Source: Endozoicomonas numazuensis
GTDB lineage: Bacteria; Pseudomonadota; Gammaproteobacteria; Pseudomonadales; Endozoicomonadaceae
DNA length: 64,000 nucleotides
Direction of reading: 5' to 3'
Assembly (NCBI RefSeq): GCF_000722635.1
Contig: NZ_JOKH01000001.1
Span: forward strand, 1,493,182-1,557,181
In this document: in pieces, positions 1 to 8,905 of the stretch
Layout: each line of letters begins with the position of its first letter
Numbering within the stretch: position 1 is the stretch's first letter
Position numbers and translations under genes: made by a program
The notes under the pieces: generated by a model
Seen by the model: the letters and a program-made list of their open reading frames with translations, nothing else
Database searches by the model: none
Told to the model about the DNA's origin: nothing

Positions 1-2
1 TT

Positions 3-3000
3 TTAGAATCAGATGAAAAAGACAGTCAGGATGACAAGTCTCATGAGCTGCCAGTTAATGAAGCTGTAAACACACAAGTATCTCCCGATTTGTCTCCGGG
101 TAATGACGACCCAAATGATCATTCGGATACTGAGGGATCAAATTCCCATCAGAATTCATTAACCGATGAGTCATCACCTCCTCCTCCTCCTGTAGGGGAC
201 TCTTTATCTGGTCATCCTCAAGCAGGTAATCAGGGTGAGTCGAAGGAAGTCAGTTCCGATTCTTCCCGAAAGAAAAAGGGAAAAGGCCGAGGCCCGGAAG
301 GTCGCGTTCATACACCCGGATCAGGAAACAAAGGAAATAATGGTGGTAAAAGGCGGGGGCAACAGAATCAAAGTAAGGAGAAAAAAAAACAAGAGCTGCA
401 AAGCTTCAGAGAAACTTCGTCGGATCTTTCGCTTGCAGCGGGTCTGGCTTTAGTTGCTAACCGACAATGCTGTAATGGTAATGGTAATGGTCCGGGTAAA
501 GCGTCCGGCTGGTTCAGAAAAGGATTGTCTGATGCGGCCGACTTCGTGAAAAAAAATGGCAAAAAGTTGAGTGAGTTTCTGTTTAGAAAACGCAAGAGGC
601 CTGTTAATAACCGCCCCTTGATAGGTAAAAAGATAACTGCAGCTCGCTCCGCAGGGCGTATATCGAATAGTCCTCTTCGATCTCTGGTCAAGGTTGTCAT
701 TGGGGCCGGTATGCTGGCCGCAGGGGGCGGTCTTACGGTGTGGTACTGGAAAGCAATGGATGATACCAAAACTAAAGAGAACGATGATCTGGATAGCAGG
801 AATGAGCCCAATGTTGAGCCGCCAGTAGTAGATATGCAGTGCAAGGGTCAAGGTATCAACCGGGATTCGTCTCTGGCCTGTGAGTCACTTCGGAAAAAAA
901 GTAATCATCGAGCCGCAGAGCTGATCATGCAGTCGGCGGTGTTGCTGGGTAGAGATCAGGCGTATCCGGTGTTTTCTGTTTTTCATCAATCTGATACCCA
1001 TCTGGATATCTACAGGAAAGTACTGCCTGTTGAGCAGGAAGGGCTGGTATATGGGATGGTGGGCTACCTTGATTGGCCGGGTCTAAAAGTGAAGCATCAA
1101 CCTTACTTCAGAATGGAAGACGGTGTTTTCAAAGGGCTGCTCGAGCGTCTTTCAGTCCAGCTGACAAAACATTTTACTGAAGGACAACTTGAGCAGGCGT
1201 CTTCCAGTGGCCTTGATGCTTTGAGTCAAACCCTTCTCTGGTGTGGGGTCCCTCTGGGAAAACCGGCCAGGAAAATTCACGGACACTGCGTTAACTGGGT
1301 GTTTGAGCGAATGTCAGACAGTCCGACTTGGTACATGGATGATATTCATAGAGCCTATTATCAGCAACAGGTGAGCAGGAATATTCACCCTCAAGACCGG
1401 AGCTATCTTGGCTTTTCTCCTCTTTATCATCTGGATGCGGTCGATTCAGACAGGTTTATGAGGTACGAGAACCGAAAACTGGAGGATTCCAGTAAAGAAC
1501 AAGTCTTCAAAAGCTCCTCTGTTACTCAGTTATCTGTAAATTCTGATGGGGTGATACCTGATGAAACCGGAAGCTATGACGTGCATATTTATGACGACAA
1601 ACAGCAGTGGCACAAAGTATTGTCTGCAGTGGAACCTGGTCAGCCAGTGAGGTTTATTCCTGGCAGAATTTATGGGATATCCCATAAGGAGGAAGCTTCA
1701 TCCAAACGTTATCTGGTATCTAATGGTCAGCAGTTACTGGCGTGGCGTGAGCCTGAAAACATTCCACTGGCTACGGTATCTGAAAAAATGGTGGCACCCA
1801 AAAAATGGTTATTTGTCAGGCAGGGTGGTTTGAATCCGGTGGCTGACGTTGAGCTTGAGGACTGGCATTACATAACAGAGTACCCAAAGCTTTCAGGGGC
1901 GGTGACTTTTAGCTTCTACCATATTCTGTACCAACTTTTTTTTTCTAGGATTGTCAGCTCCAGCCCCGCTACTCAGGCAGCCGCAGGGGGCATTATTTCC
2001 TTTATGGCCATGTTCCAGTGGCAAGTGGTCAGGAACCATTACTCTCGGGTGTCTGATGACCCAGCCTTAAATCGTTATCTGAAATTATCAGATTTGCTGG
2101 CACATTATCAGAAGAACAGGGAATTAAATAAGTTCAACATGTTGTTGGCTCTGTCTCTGAACCAAAGCTCTCCGCTGGGGTTAGTGGAATACAGAGAAAA
2201 AGAAGGAGTCTTGAAAGCTCAGAGCTATAAACCCCTTACAACGTTTGACCTGAGGACGAAGATTAAAACCTTTAATCAAAGCTATGTCGCCTGTCAGCGA
2301 CAGTTTAAAGGTTGCAATGCGGATCATCAGGAGCATGTTGAATTCCTTCGTTTCCATATGGCGATTTGTGGCAAGGGAATCTTTGACGGATGTGGTCAAA
2401 TTTGGCAGGATCCTTCGATCAAAAGGTCCTGGCTGGGACTGATGTATTCGGTCGACTGGAAAGAAGAAACCATGTCTTTGATGCCCGAAACTGAGAGAGG
2501 CCGTTTCACTATCTCGCCTTCTATTGAACCTCTGCAGGAAAACTATCAGTTTTCTGTTGCCTATCATGCCGAGCCCAATTTCTGGACTGGGTCTGATCGA
2601 TTGTTTGAAGTGGAAGGACGGTTCCGGTGTCATGCTGCTTCACTTGAAAAGGAAATAATCCATGATGACGTTGTTCACTGCCGGATGATAGGCAATAAAA
2701 CGTATCTGGACTTTAATGGCAATGCGTACCTGTTACTGTTTCCAGAGTTTGATAGCAGTTGGGGAAGAATTCACTGGCTATCGTTTATTGGAGGCCAGCT
2801 GTTGACACCCACATGGCAACGACAGGCACAATGGCAGATGCAACATGTGAAAGCATTGTCAGGAACACTGGATAACCCTGAGCAGGTAGCGAGACTGACC
2901 CAAAATGCTTTGTCGGTGCGGCCAGGTGACTCCACTGAAGAATCCTCTGGAGAATCCTCTGGAGAATCCACTTCTTATCCAGAATTCCTGTTTAATGAGC

Positions 3001-3878
3001 AGGGCTTTCATACCGGTTCTGATCTTGAATTCTGCAATCAGTTTCGTTTGGATAACCTTCGGTTGGCTTGTATTGCTTATCCTCTGACCCCTACAACAAA
3101 ACAATATTTTTTACAGTTGGCTGACTATGCTAAGAATAAACGTTGGCTGTCGTTATTTAATGTGTATCCGGATAAGGTAGAACCGGATACACGCCATTTA
3201 AGTGTGGTGGAGAGATGGCCTTTCAGCGCACTCTCTGCTGATCGTTTGATATGGCATATCGAGTTTCTGAAGGACTATCCGGAGCTGGGGACACAGCCTG
3301 CAGTGAATGCCTTGATAGCCTATGCTGGAGTCGTGAAAGAGGGGGAGAATGAAGTGGGTGTTGATATCTACAGAAGACTCTACAGAATCATGCAGGAACA
3401 TAACGTGGCTGAGCGATTCAAGCATAACATGGCGGCTCAATGCTATATGAGAAGGTTGTTTGAAGGGAAATGGTGTGCACACAAAAAACATTGTCTCAGC
3501 CAGTTGCCCAGCTGGAGGCTCGAAAGTGCATCCGTGCATTTGAAAACCGAGGTTAAAGTGGCTAATGAAGAAAAACTATATAGGACAGCGCCCAGGCGTT
3601 ATAACGATCGTTATGTGCGAGTCAGTTTGAACACAGCGGTGAATACTTTAGTGGTGGATGCAGAAAAAATGGATGATATTGAATTTCTTAAGAGTGGTAC
3701 CCCTATTCAGAGAACTGAAGGACAACCTGACACCTTTGATGTTTCGGTAGAAAGTGTGCCCCTTTTGCTTGAAGATAAAGAAAAGGGTGAAACTATAGCG
3801 CTGTTTATGCTGCAGAAAGGGCATCTTTATCAGGGCAGCTGCGATCGTGTCTCCCTGACTCTTTTGAAAGATCAGTAA
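3..3878 (+). CDS. Giant orphan membrane protein, 5' end beyond the window
   Basis: The reading frame is open from the first complete codon at base 3, so the true start lies upstream. A TTG at 90 is the first start-like codon but has no convincing ribosome site. Counting from that TTG, residues 1-110 are low-complexity (Ser/Asp/Gly-rich, a run of five prolines, then Lys-rich). A probable membrane helix lies at about 198-220, and a second hydrophobic stretch at about 607-647. A short in-frame Gly-Glu-Ser-Ser repeat is near 946-957. The C-terminal half is acidic/aromatic with scattered cysteines. I recognise no known domain. The layout resembles lineage-specific surface or host-interaction proteins of symbionts, but that is inference. 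Confidence 0.8.
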   Translation, partial: LESDEKDSQDDKSHELPVNEAVNTQVSPDLSPGNDDPNDHSDTEGSNSHQNSLTDESSPPPPPVGDSLSGHPQAGNQGESKEVSSDSSRKKKGKGRGPEGRVHTPGSGNKGNNGGKRRGQQNQSKEKKKQELQSFRETSSDLSLAAGLALVANRQCCNGNGNGPGKASGWFRKGLSDAADFVKKNGKKLSEFLFRKRKRPVNNRPLIGKKITAARSAGRISNSPLRSLVKVVIGAGMLAAGGGLTVWYWKAMDDTKTKENDDLDSRNEPNVEPPVVDMQCKGQGINRDSSLACESLRKKSNHRAAELIMQSAVLLGRDQAYPVFSVFHQSDTHLDIYRKVLPVEQEGLVYGMVGYLDWPGLKVKHQPYFRMEDGVFKGLLERLSVQLTKHFTEGQLEQASSSGLDALSQTLLWCGVPLGKPARKIHGHCVNWVFERMSDSPTWYMDDIHRAYYQQQVSRNIHPQDRSYLGFSPLYHLDAVDSDRFMRYENRKLEDSSKEQVFKSSSVTQLSVNSDGVIPDETGSYDVHIYDDKQQWHKVLSAVEPGQPVRFIPGRIYGISHKEEASSKRYLVSNGQQLLAWREPENIPLATVSEKMVAPKKWLFVRQGGLNPVADVELEDWHYITEYPKLSGAVTFSFYHILYQLFFSRIVSSSPATQAAAGGIISFMAMFQWQVVRNHYSRVSDDPALNRYLKLSDLLAHYQKNRELNKFNMLLALSLNQSSPLGLVEYREKEGVLKAQSYKPLTTFDLRTKIKTFNQSYVACQRQFKGCNADHQEHVEFLRFHMAICGKGIFDGCGQIWQDPSIKRSWLGLMYSVDWKEETMSLMPETERGRFTISPSIEPLQENYQFSVAYHAEPNFWTGSDRLFEVEGRFRCHAASLEKEIIHDDVVHCRMIGNKTYLDFNGNAYLLLFPEFDSSWGRIHWLSFIGGQLLTPTWQRQAQWQMQHVKALSGTLDNPEQVARLTQNALSVRPGDSTEESSGESSGESTSYPEFLFNEQGFHTGSDLEFCNQFRLDNLRLACIAYPLTPTTKQYFLQLADYAKNKRWLSLFNVYPDKVEPDTRHLSVVERWPFSALSADRLIWHIEFLKDYPELGTQPAVNALIAYAGVVKEGENEVGVDIYRRLYRIMQEHNVAERFKHNMAAQCYMRRLFEGKWCAHKKHCLSQLPSWRLESASVHLKTEVKVANEEKLYRTAPRRYNDRYVRVSLNTAVNTLVVDAEKMDDIEFLKSGTPIQRTEGQPDTFDVSVESVPLLLEDKEKGETIALFMLQKGHLYQGSCDRVSLTLLKDQ

Positions 3879-3909
3879 CGAAACAAATTCCCGGTTTACA
3901 CTCGGATGC

Positions 3910-3963
3910 CATCCACCCTGAGTTTTTAAAGGGGTGGGCTTTGACAGACTCAGCCCGAACGGT
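3910..3963. repeat. Dispersed short repeat, diverged copy
   Basis: This stretch resembles two inverted copies of the 'TTCGACAGGCTCAGGGTGAAC' type short repeat (here CACCCTGAG... and ...GACTCAGCCCGAACGG). Better copies occur near 12521, 14979 and 58208. It sits between the large orphan gene and the group II intron. Confidence 0.4.
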
Positions 3964-3996
3964 TTTTTGAAGTTGATTTCAGACAATGGCTAAGCA

Positions 3997-4028
3997 TCAG
4001 TATTCAGGCAGAACTGCCTGAATACTGA
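3997..4028. terminator. Perfect 15-bp stem-loop just upstream of the group II intron
   Basis: Arms TCAGTATTCAGGCAG (3997-4011) and CTGCCTGAATACTGA (4014-4028) are perfectly complementary around an AA loop. No T-run follows, so termination is uncertain. It lies 118 bases after the stop of the large orphan gene and only six bases before the intron 5' end. Confidence 0.4.
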
Positions 4029-4525
4029 ATATACGTGTGCCGAGCATGTCACACAGCTTGGGGGTGAAAGTCCCCTGTCCAGCCAGATGAGGGCGAAGGA
4101 CTAGCGAAGCACAAGGTTTGTATCGTGAGGTGCAGGCTGAAGGCAGTGTGGAGCAAAACCGCGAGCCGACGAACAGAAATCAGATATGAGGCTGTCTGCG
4201 TGAGGACGAGTCAGCGTATGATGACGAAGTCCATACTCATCCGGACACTCAGGCAGTAGATCTGGCGGTTGTGCGGCGAAGGCGGTGTGACTTACCTCGG
4301 GAGGTCTGTGTGGTGTCTGATATTTCGGACTGAGGCTATCGTAAGGTGGTCTGATCGCCATACAGAAGTCAGCAGACGGCATAGTAGCTGGCGAATGTCA
4401 GTGAAGGCCTGAACGGTACAGAGTGGTGAATAGTTTCTGTTATTCGATACACCGGACGCAGACAAATCCAGCAAACACTGGAACTCATGCCAAGTGGTCA
4501 CGGCGGAACCGGAGGCTGCGACGTT

Positions 4526-5812
4526 ATGAGGGCTGAGGTTGTGTCGGCATCACAGGATTACGAAAGCCCGGCAAGCGATACAGGCTTGATGGCACGTATC
4601 GCCCACCCCAATAATCTGAAGAAAGCCTTTCAGCGAGTAAAACGCAACAAAGGAGCGGCAGGCATTGACCGCATGACAGTGGAAGACCTGTTCACGTATT
4701 TACAAGGGCATGGTCGTCAACTGAGGCAGTGTTTGAGCAGAGGGTTGTGGAAACCCACTCCAGTAAGAAGAGTTCTGATTCCCAAGCCGGACGGAGGAGA
4801 GCGAAAGTTGGGTATACCAACAGCTCTTGATCGAATGGTGCAGCAGGCAATACAACAAGTATTGCAGGCAGAGTGGGAGCCAAGGTTCTCGGCTTACAGC
4901 TACGGATTTAGGCCCTATAGGTCTGCACATCAGGCTATCAGTCAGGCTCAGTTGTATATGAAGGATGGTTACAACTGGGTGGTGGATATTGATTTGTCGA
5001 AGTTTTTCGACCGGGTCAACCATGATCGACTGATGGCAAAGTTGGCAGAGCATATAGAGGACAAGGATGTATTGCGTTTGATTCGTCGATTCCTGAAGTC
5101 CGGAGTGATGGAAAACGGGCTGGTAAAACCGCAAGCGGAGGGTGTGCCACAGGGAGGTCCCCTGTCTCCTGTACTTTCAAACATAGTATTGGACGAACTT
5201 GACAGAACGCTCGAAAATCGAGGTCTGCGATTTGTTCGGTACGCTGACGACTGTCGTGTGTTTGTTAAAAGTAAGAAGGCAGGGGAAAGGGTGATGGCCA
5301 GTCTGGTCAAGCTGATCGAGGGTAAAATGAAACTGAAAGTCAATCACACAAAGAGCGCGGTTGATCGGGCATGGAAGCGCCCCTTTCTGGGGTACAGTTT
5401 TACCCGAGACGGCAGGAAAACCCTTGCGACAAAGAGTGGCAAGCGCTTCAAGGATAAAATCAGACAGCTAACCCGAAAGGGAGGTCGATCCCTTGAGCAG
5501 AGGCTGGAAGGACTCAACAGGTACTTGCAGGGATGGAAGAACTACTTCCGAGAAGTAGAAACCCGCACAGAGTTTGAACACTTTGACTGTTGGATAAGAA
5601 GGCGGTTGCGAAGTCTGCTCTGGTATCAATGGAAGAGAAGCCCAAAGCGGTACAAGGAACTGCGAAAGCAGGGAATCAGTGACAAACTGACAAGGCAAAC
5701 GGTAGCTTCAGGAAAAGGACATTGGCGAGTGAGCCGGAGTCCTGCGTTACACATGGCGCTACCCAATAGTTGGTTTGATAAGTTAGGTTTAATCAGATTG
5801 TTGGCCGCTTAA
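4526..5812 (+). CDS. ltrA: Group II intron reverse transcriptase/maturase
   Basis: Multifunctional intron-encoded protein that reverse-transcribes the intron and helps it splice. The RT blocks are in order: IPKPDGGERKLGIPT (RT1), SYGFRPYRSAHQA (RT2), VVDIDLSKFFDRVNHD (RT3), GVPQGGPLSPVLSNI (RT4), the catalytic RYADD box (RT5) and FLGYSF (RT7). They are followed by a maturase (GIIM-type) region, LNRYLQGWKNYFR. No C-terminal HNH endonuclease is present, as in endonuclease-less intron classes. An upstream in-frame ATG exists at 4487, but ATG 4526 is preceded by GGAGG at a sensible distance, giving 428 residues. The gene lies wholly within intron domain IV. Confidence 0.95.
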   Translation: MRAEVVSASQDYESPASDTGLMARIAHPNNLKKAFQRVKRNKGAAGIDRMTVEDLFTYLQGHGRQLRQCLSRGLWKPTPVRRVLIPKPDGGERKLGIPTALDRMVQQAIQQVLQAEWEPRFSAYSYGFRPYRSAHQAISQAQLYMKDGYNWVVDIDLSKFFDRVNHDRLMAKLAEHIEDKDVLRLIRRFLKSGVMENGLVKPQAEGVPQGGPLSPVLSNIVLDELDRTLENRGLRFVRYADDCRVFVKSKKAGERVMASLVKLIEGKMKLKVNHTKSAVDRAWKRPFLGYSFTRDGRKTLATKSGKRFKDKIRQLTRKGGRSLEQRLEGLNRYLQGWKNYFREVETRTEFEHFDCWIRRRLRSLLWYQWKRSPKRYKELRKQGISDKLTRQTVASGKGHWRVSRSPALHMALPNSWFDKLGLIRLLAA

Positions 5813-5818
5813 CTGGCC

Positions 5819-5892
5819 GAAACGCCCAGTACGGACCCGTATGCTGGGTGTTGTGGGAGGAGCGTAGCCGTGAGGCTACGCCCTATCCCGAT
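5819..5892 (+). ncRNA. Group II intron domains V and VI
   Basis: Domain V reads as a hairpin AACGCCCAG-TACGG-accc-GTATG-CTGGGTGTT (from about 5821). Domain VI is the stem GCGTAGCC (5862-5869) / GGCTACGC (5874-5881) with a GTGA loop, followed by the 3' end CCCTATCCCGAT. This layout matches bacterial group II intron 3' ends. Confidence 0.8.
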
Positions 5893-6014
5893 CCATCGCC
5901 TTTCAAGATGCTACGTTGTTGCCAGCGTTCGCTCACCCTGATCACCTGCTACTTGTAGGCTCACAGGGCTTCGCTCACTTGTCGCCTGGTAGCATCTTGG
6001 AATCCAATGGGTAT
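5893..6014. repeat. 126-bp MITE-like repeat, copy 1, split by the group II intron
   Basis: Together with ATAC at 4031-4034 this forms a 126-bp element that differs from the copy at 47391-47516 at only two positions. The ends are imperfect inverted repeats of about 27 bp (ATACCCATCGCCTTTCAAG... and its partner ...ATCCAATGGGTAT). TA flanks on both sides would fit an IS630/Tc1-like MITE, which is inference. The right end stops six bases before the stop codon of the next minus-strand gene. Confidence 0.85.
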
Positions 6015-6020
6015 AGTCTG

Positions 6021-7712
6021 TCAGGGTTTAGGGTTCAGTCGAACACGGCCCCAGGTCGTGCCATAGGTGATACGGCCTTGCGGATCGATGGCCAAGGGAG
6101 AAAAATTGGTGTTGAACTTGTTGTCTCCCAGAACCCAGTGGAACTTCTCTTTACCCGTATTCCAGTCAAGCGCTTCCAAAGTCCATTCCCCGTTACGTAC
6201 ACCGCCGGTGTAGATTACGTCGTTATAGGCAGCAATAACGGGCACTGAGTTGGGTGAACTGATGTCATTATTAACCCATTCCTGGCTCAGTGTTCTGTTT
6301 TCTGGGTTCCAGACAAATTTCTGTATTCCAAAGGGTTGGAATTTCTCTTCTGTTGCCAATAAGCCGACAAAAACAGGTGCAATAATTTCAGGCGCATAAA
6401 AGGGCATGGAGGGAGGTTCATTATTAACGATAACGGCTCCATAGCCATACACTGCAACAGACTGTTCAGATTGAACTTTTTTCAGATCTTCTCTGGCCAT
6501 ATTGGCTGCAATCTTGCCAGCCACGCGTCGGTCTTCTCCTGGCAGTGCTTTCCAGTCAGAAGGAATCTCTTCTCGCCAGAAGAGCGTCAGATTCATCAAA
6601 TCATCACCGTCTGTGATGGCCACCAGTTTGTCTTCGTCACCAAAGCCCATCAAAGAAGGAGTGGCACCTGAACCCCGACCTTTAGTATTGGAATAAGGAG
6701 CAATCCAGGCTCCGTCTTTTACATTCTGTGACCAGCCTTTGCCTGTCCATTTCACCCCATGCATATAGTCGGTACTAACAACATAGGTCATGCCGTTGGA
6801 ATCCATGGAAAAAGAATTACGGACCCAGCCATTGAGAGGATCTTCTTTGTTGTCTGAAGTGTTGGGTGCACCTTCCAGTTTTAGTTGGAACTGCTCTTTG
6901 AAGTCCCGGCTCATAGCAACCAGCCAGCCGTCGTCTGTCACCGCGATAATATAGCCATCGTAGCTAATATTGAAACCATTGACCTTACCGGTGACTGGCT
7001 CTTTTATCTGATAGCGATGCTTCAGGGATATCTGTGAGGAAGGGTCTCCTTCGACACTGTCACTATAAACTGCAATCGTACCGTCGGTGCTACCCAGATA
7101 GAAATTATTGTCGGCATCCATCATGGGGTAAATGGCCCCGGCTTCAGCAAATCGCATCATTTCTTGCAGCGCGTTATAAACTCTGAAGGGTTCCCAGCCA
7201 TTCGCTACTTTTTTCATGCGCTCTTCAGACCAGGCTTCATCCCAGCCTTCATCTTCTCGCAGCATAAGTGTATCCAGCACTTCGAAAGAGTCGTAATCCT
7301 GCTTAATCAGACGGTCAGATCCGGCAGACCAGATTACCCTTTTGCCATTGTCGTATTGTCCGGAAATACTGAAAATCAAATGACTGGGACCGGTATAAAT
7401 ATATTCTTTCTCAGCATCAGATAATCGGCGGTTTCTATCCTCTGGGCCCTTGATTGCTATAGCGCCTTGTTGTGCACTGGTTACATGAGTTATCGGATAA
7501 GTGGAGTCAGCAAGAAAAGGGTTTTCAGGTGGAAGCAGGTTGGCTGAAGCGATTGAAATAGACAGAGCCATAGAAGTCAGAAACGTTCCAGCTTTGGAAA
7601 GCGTGGCAAAACTCCGTGTATAGTCTGGCTTTGATTCAGTCTTACTCTTAGCAGGTGTCGTTGTACCTGCTGATAAATTCCATATCATTTTTATTATTCT
7701 CATAAAATCCAT
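6021..7712 (-). CDS. Exported beta-propeller-like protein of unknown function
   Basis: 563 residues. A basic N-terminus is followed by a hydrophobic stretch at about residues 40-58 ending near ASANLLPPE, suggesting an unusually long signal sequence or anchor. The body contains repeated short strands with GSTDGTIAVYSDS-, VTDDGWLVAMS- and YGTTWGRVRLN-like motifs, as in PQQ/WD-type propellers. No catalytic motif is recognisable. It is transcribed divergently from the nitroreductase-led catabolic operon, and the shared 402-bp intergenic region holds one copy of the putative steroid-regulon dyad. A role linked to steroid use is therefore plausible but unproven. The alternative start at 7703 (Met4) cannot be excluded. 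Confidence 0.75.
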   Translation of the reverse strand: MDFMRIIKMIWNLSAGTTTPAKSKTESKPDYTRSFATLSKAGTFLTSMALSISIASANLLPPENPFLADSTYPITHVTSAQQGAIAIKGPEDRNRRLSDAEKEYIYTGPSHLIFSISGQYDNGKRVIWSAGSDRLIKQDYDSFEVLDTLMLREDEGWDEAWSEERMKKVANGWEPFRVYNALQEMMRFAEAGAIYPMMDADNNFYLGSTDGTIAVYSDSVEGDPSSQISLKHRYQIKEPVTGKVNGFNISYDGYIIAVTDDGWLVAMSRDFKEQFQLKLEGAPNTSDNKEDPLNGWVRNSFSMDSNGMTYVVSTDYMHGVKWTGKGWSQNVKDGAWIAPYSNTKGRGSGATPSLMGFGDEDKLVAITDGDDLMNLTLFWREEIPSDWKALPGEDRRVAGKIAANMAREDLKKVQSEQSVAVYGYGAVIVNNEPPSMPFYAPEIIAPVFVGLLATEEKFQPFGIQKFVWNPENRTLSQEWVNNDISSPNSVPVIAAYNDVIYTGGVRNGEWTLEALDWNTGKEKFHWVLGDNKFNTNFSPLAIDPQGRITYGTTWGRVRLNPKP

Positions 7713-8114
7713 CTCTCACCTTATTTTGAAAATGCCGTTTGTTCTGGGTGACAGCCATACATTCGTTTGGGGTGAATGGCATTTCCGGCTCGTGGCTGAT
7801 TAAGAGCTCAACTGCGTTAAGGTAAACGACTTAATAATAACCTTAAAGAAGAAATTGTAAACCTCCAACAAAGCCCACCACTGTCGAGGTATTAGTCTTC
7901 CAGCATCGTCTGTTTGAACGATGAAGCTGTTGTGCATTCGGACCAAGGTATGCAGTGTAAAGCACGTGTTTTAAATACGTGGAATAGCCTTGAATAATAA
8001 GCCAATAGCCATGATCCCGGTGTCGTTTTGAGCCGTTACAGAAATGCACCTGAACATCATGGTTGAGAACAAGACAGAGGCAAAGCGCTGGTATCCACTA
8101 GCGTATCGAATGAT
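7713..8114. other. Divergent promoter region, 402 bp
   Basis: No gene is apparent in either strand. The region separates the minus-strand propeller-like gene from the plus-strand nitroreductase and contains the 18-bp dyad at 7905-7922. Promoter elements were not resolved. Confidence 0.6.
7905..7922. promoter_or_regulatory. Putative steroid-regulon operator, site 1
   Basis: The sequence ATCGTCTGTTTGAACGAT matches the 18-bp dyad shared by six intergenic regions in this window (consensus WTMGTCYNTYYGRACGAT). It lies 192 bp upstream of the nitroreductase start and 193 bp upstream of the propeller-like gene, so it could serve both. Confidence 0.65.
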
Positions 8115-8792
8115 ATGAGCACCGATCACAGCACTGTTTTTCAACAGATTCTTGATAACCGACGTTCTGTTCGAGCCTACACTGAGCGGGTCGCGGACCA
8201 GGTACTGTTGCAACAGATCTTTCAGGAAGCGCAGAGAGCCCCCTCCAATTGTAATACTCAGCCCTGGTATACCGCTGTTGTTAGCGGTGAGCGTTGTCGT
8301 TCACTGGGAAATAAGTTGCAGGATGCTCTGAATCAGGGGCTGTACCAGATGGACTTTCCCTATCTGGGCAGCTACGAAGGTATCTATAAAGAGCGCCAGC
8401 ACGGCGCAGCCAGTGAACTCTACTCATCAATGGAGATTGCCCGGGAAGACAAAGCGGCCAGACATGAAGCCTTCATGCGAAACTTTGATTTCTTTGGTGC
8501 ACCTCACGCGGCCTTCCTGTTTTTACCTGAACAGTTTGGTATTCGTGAAGCCGCTGATCTGGGCATGTATGCCCAGACCTTAATGCTTAGTTTGAGTGCC
8601 CATGGCCTTGCCAGTTGCCCTCAGACGGCTTTGAGTTTTGCCTGCGATACCGTTCGGGAAGAACTGGGCGTGGATAGCAGTATGAAGCTGATGTTTGGCA
8701 TCTCATTTGGCTATGAAGACAAGGAATATCCGGCAAACACCTGTCGTGTTGGTCGGGCGGAACTGGATCAGAGTGTCCAATTTATTAAATAG
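8115..8792 (+). CDS. Nitroreductase-family FMN oxidoreductase
   Basis: 225 residues, the usual size of the family. FMN-contacting motifs are visible near the N-terminus: RRSVRAY (about 17-23) and APSNCNTQPW (about 43-52). A Gly-rich ISFGYED segment is near the C-terminus. Family members are cytoplasmic flavoproteins that reduce quinones, nitro compounds or conjugated enones with NAD(P)H. It is the first gene after the operator-bearing region and 113 bp before the nitronate-monooxygenase-like gene, which suggests a catabolic reductase role. The steroid intermediate, if any, is not known. Confidence 0.88.
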   Translation: MSTDHSTVFQQILDNRRSVRAYTERVADQVLLQQIFQEAQRAPSNCNTQPWYTAVVSGERCRSLGNKLQDALNQGLYQMDFPYLGSYEGIYKERQHGAASELYSSMEIAREDKAARHEAFMRNFDFFGAPHAAFLFLPEQFGIREAADLGMYAQTLMLSLSAHGLASCPQTALSFACDTVREELGVDSSMKLMFGISFGYEDKEYPANTCRVGRAELDQSVQFIK

Positions 8793-8832
8793 TGGAGCTG
8801 TTTGTTCTGCTCGGAGCCTGACGGACTTAAGC

Positions 8833-8854
8833 TTTCGACAGGCTCTCCTGAGGT
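8833..8854 (+). repeat. Partial dispersed short repeat
   Basis: CTTTCGACAGGCTCTCCTGAGG resembles half of the short repeat found at 14979 and 12521. It lies between the nitroreductase and nitronate-monooxygenase-like genes. Confidence 0.35.
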
Positions 8855-8905
8855 GCTTTAAGAAGTCGTCACCATAAGAACAATAAAAATCAAGAGGCTG
8901 GAATC

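Larger units (their letters stand above)
4035..5892 (+). mobile_element. Group II intron with maturase ORF
   Basis: The element begins with the group II consensus GTGTG at 4035 and ends with a domain V/VI structure and ...CCCGAT at 5892. It encodes one reverse transcriptase/maturase without an HNH endonuclease domain. Both boundaries are confirmed by comparison: bases 4031-4034 (ATAC) joined directly to 5893 onward (CCATCGCC) recreate the end of a 126-bp repeat that is uninterrupted at 47391-47516. The intron therefore inserted into that repeat without loss of bases. It is probably splicing-competent, since both ends and the ORF are intact. Confidence 0.93.

Noticed and set aside
368..851. 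Minus-strand open frames within the large orphan gene
   Set aside because: They mirror low-complexity coding sequence and show no start signal or family match.
5916..6248. Plus-strand open frames in the MITE and at the 3' end of the propeller-like gene
   Set aside because: The same frame start recurs in the second MITE copy at 47427, so it is part of the repeat, not a gene.
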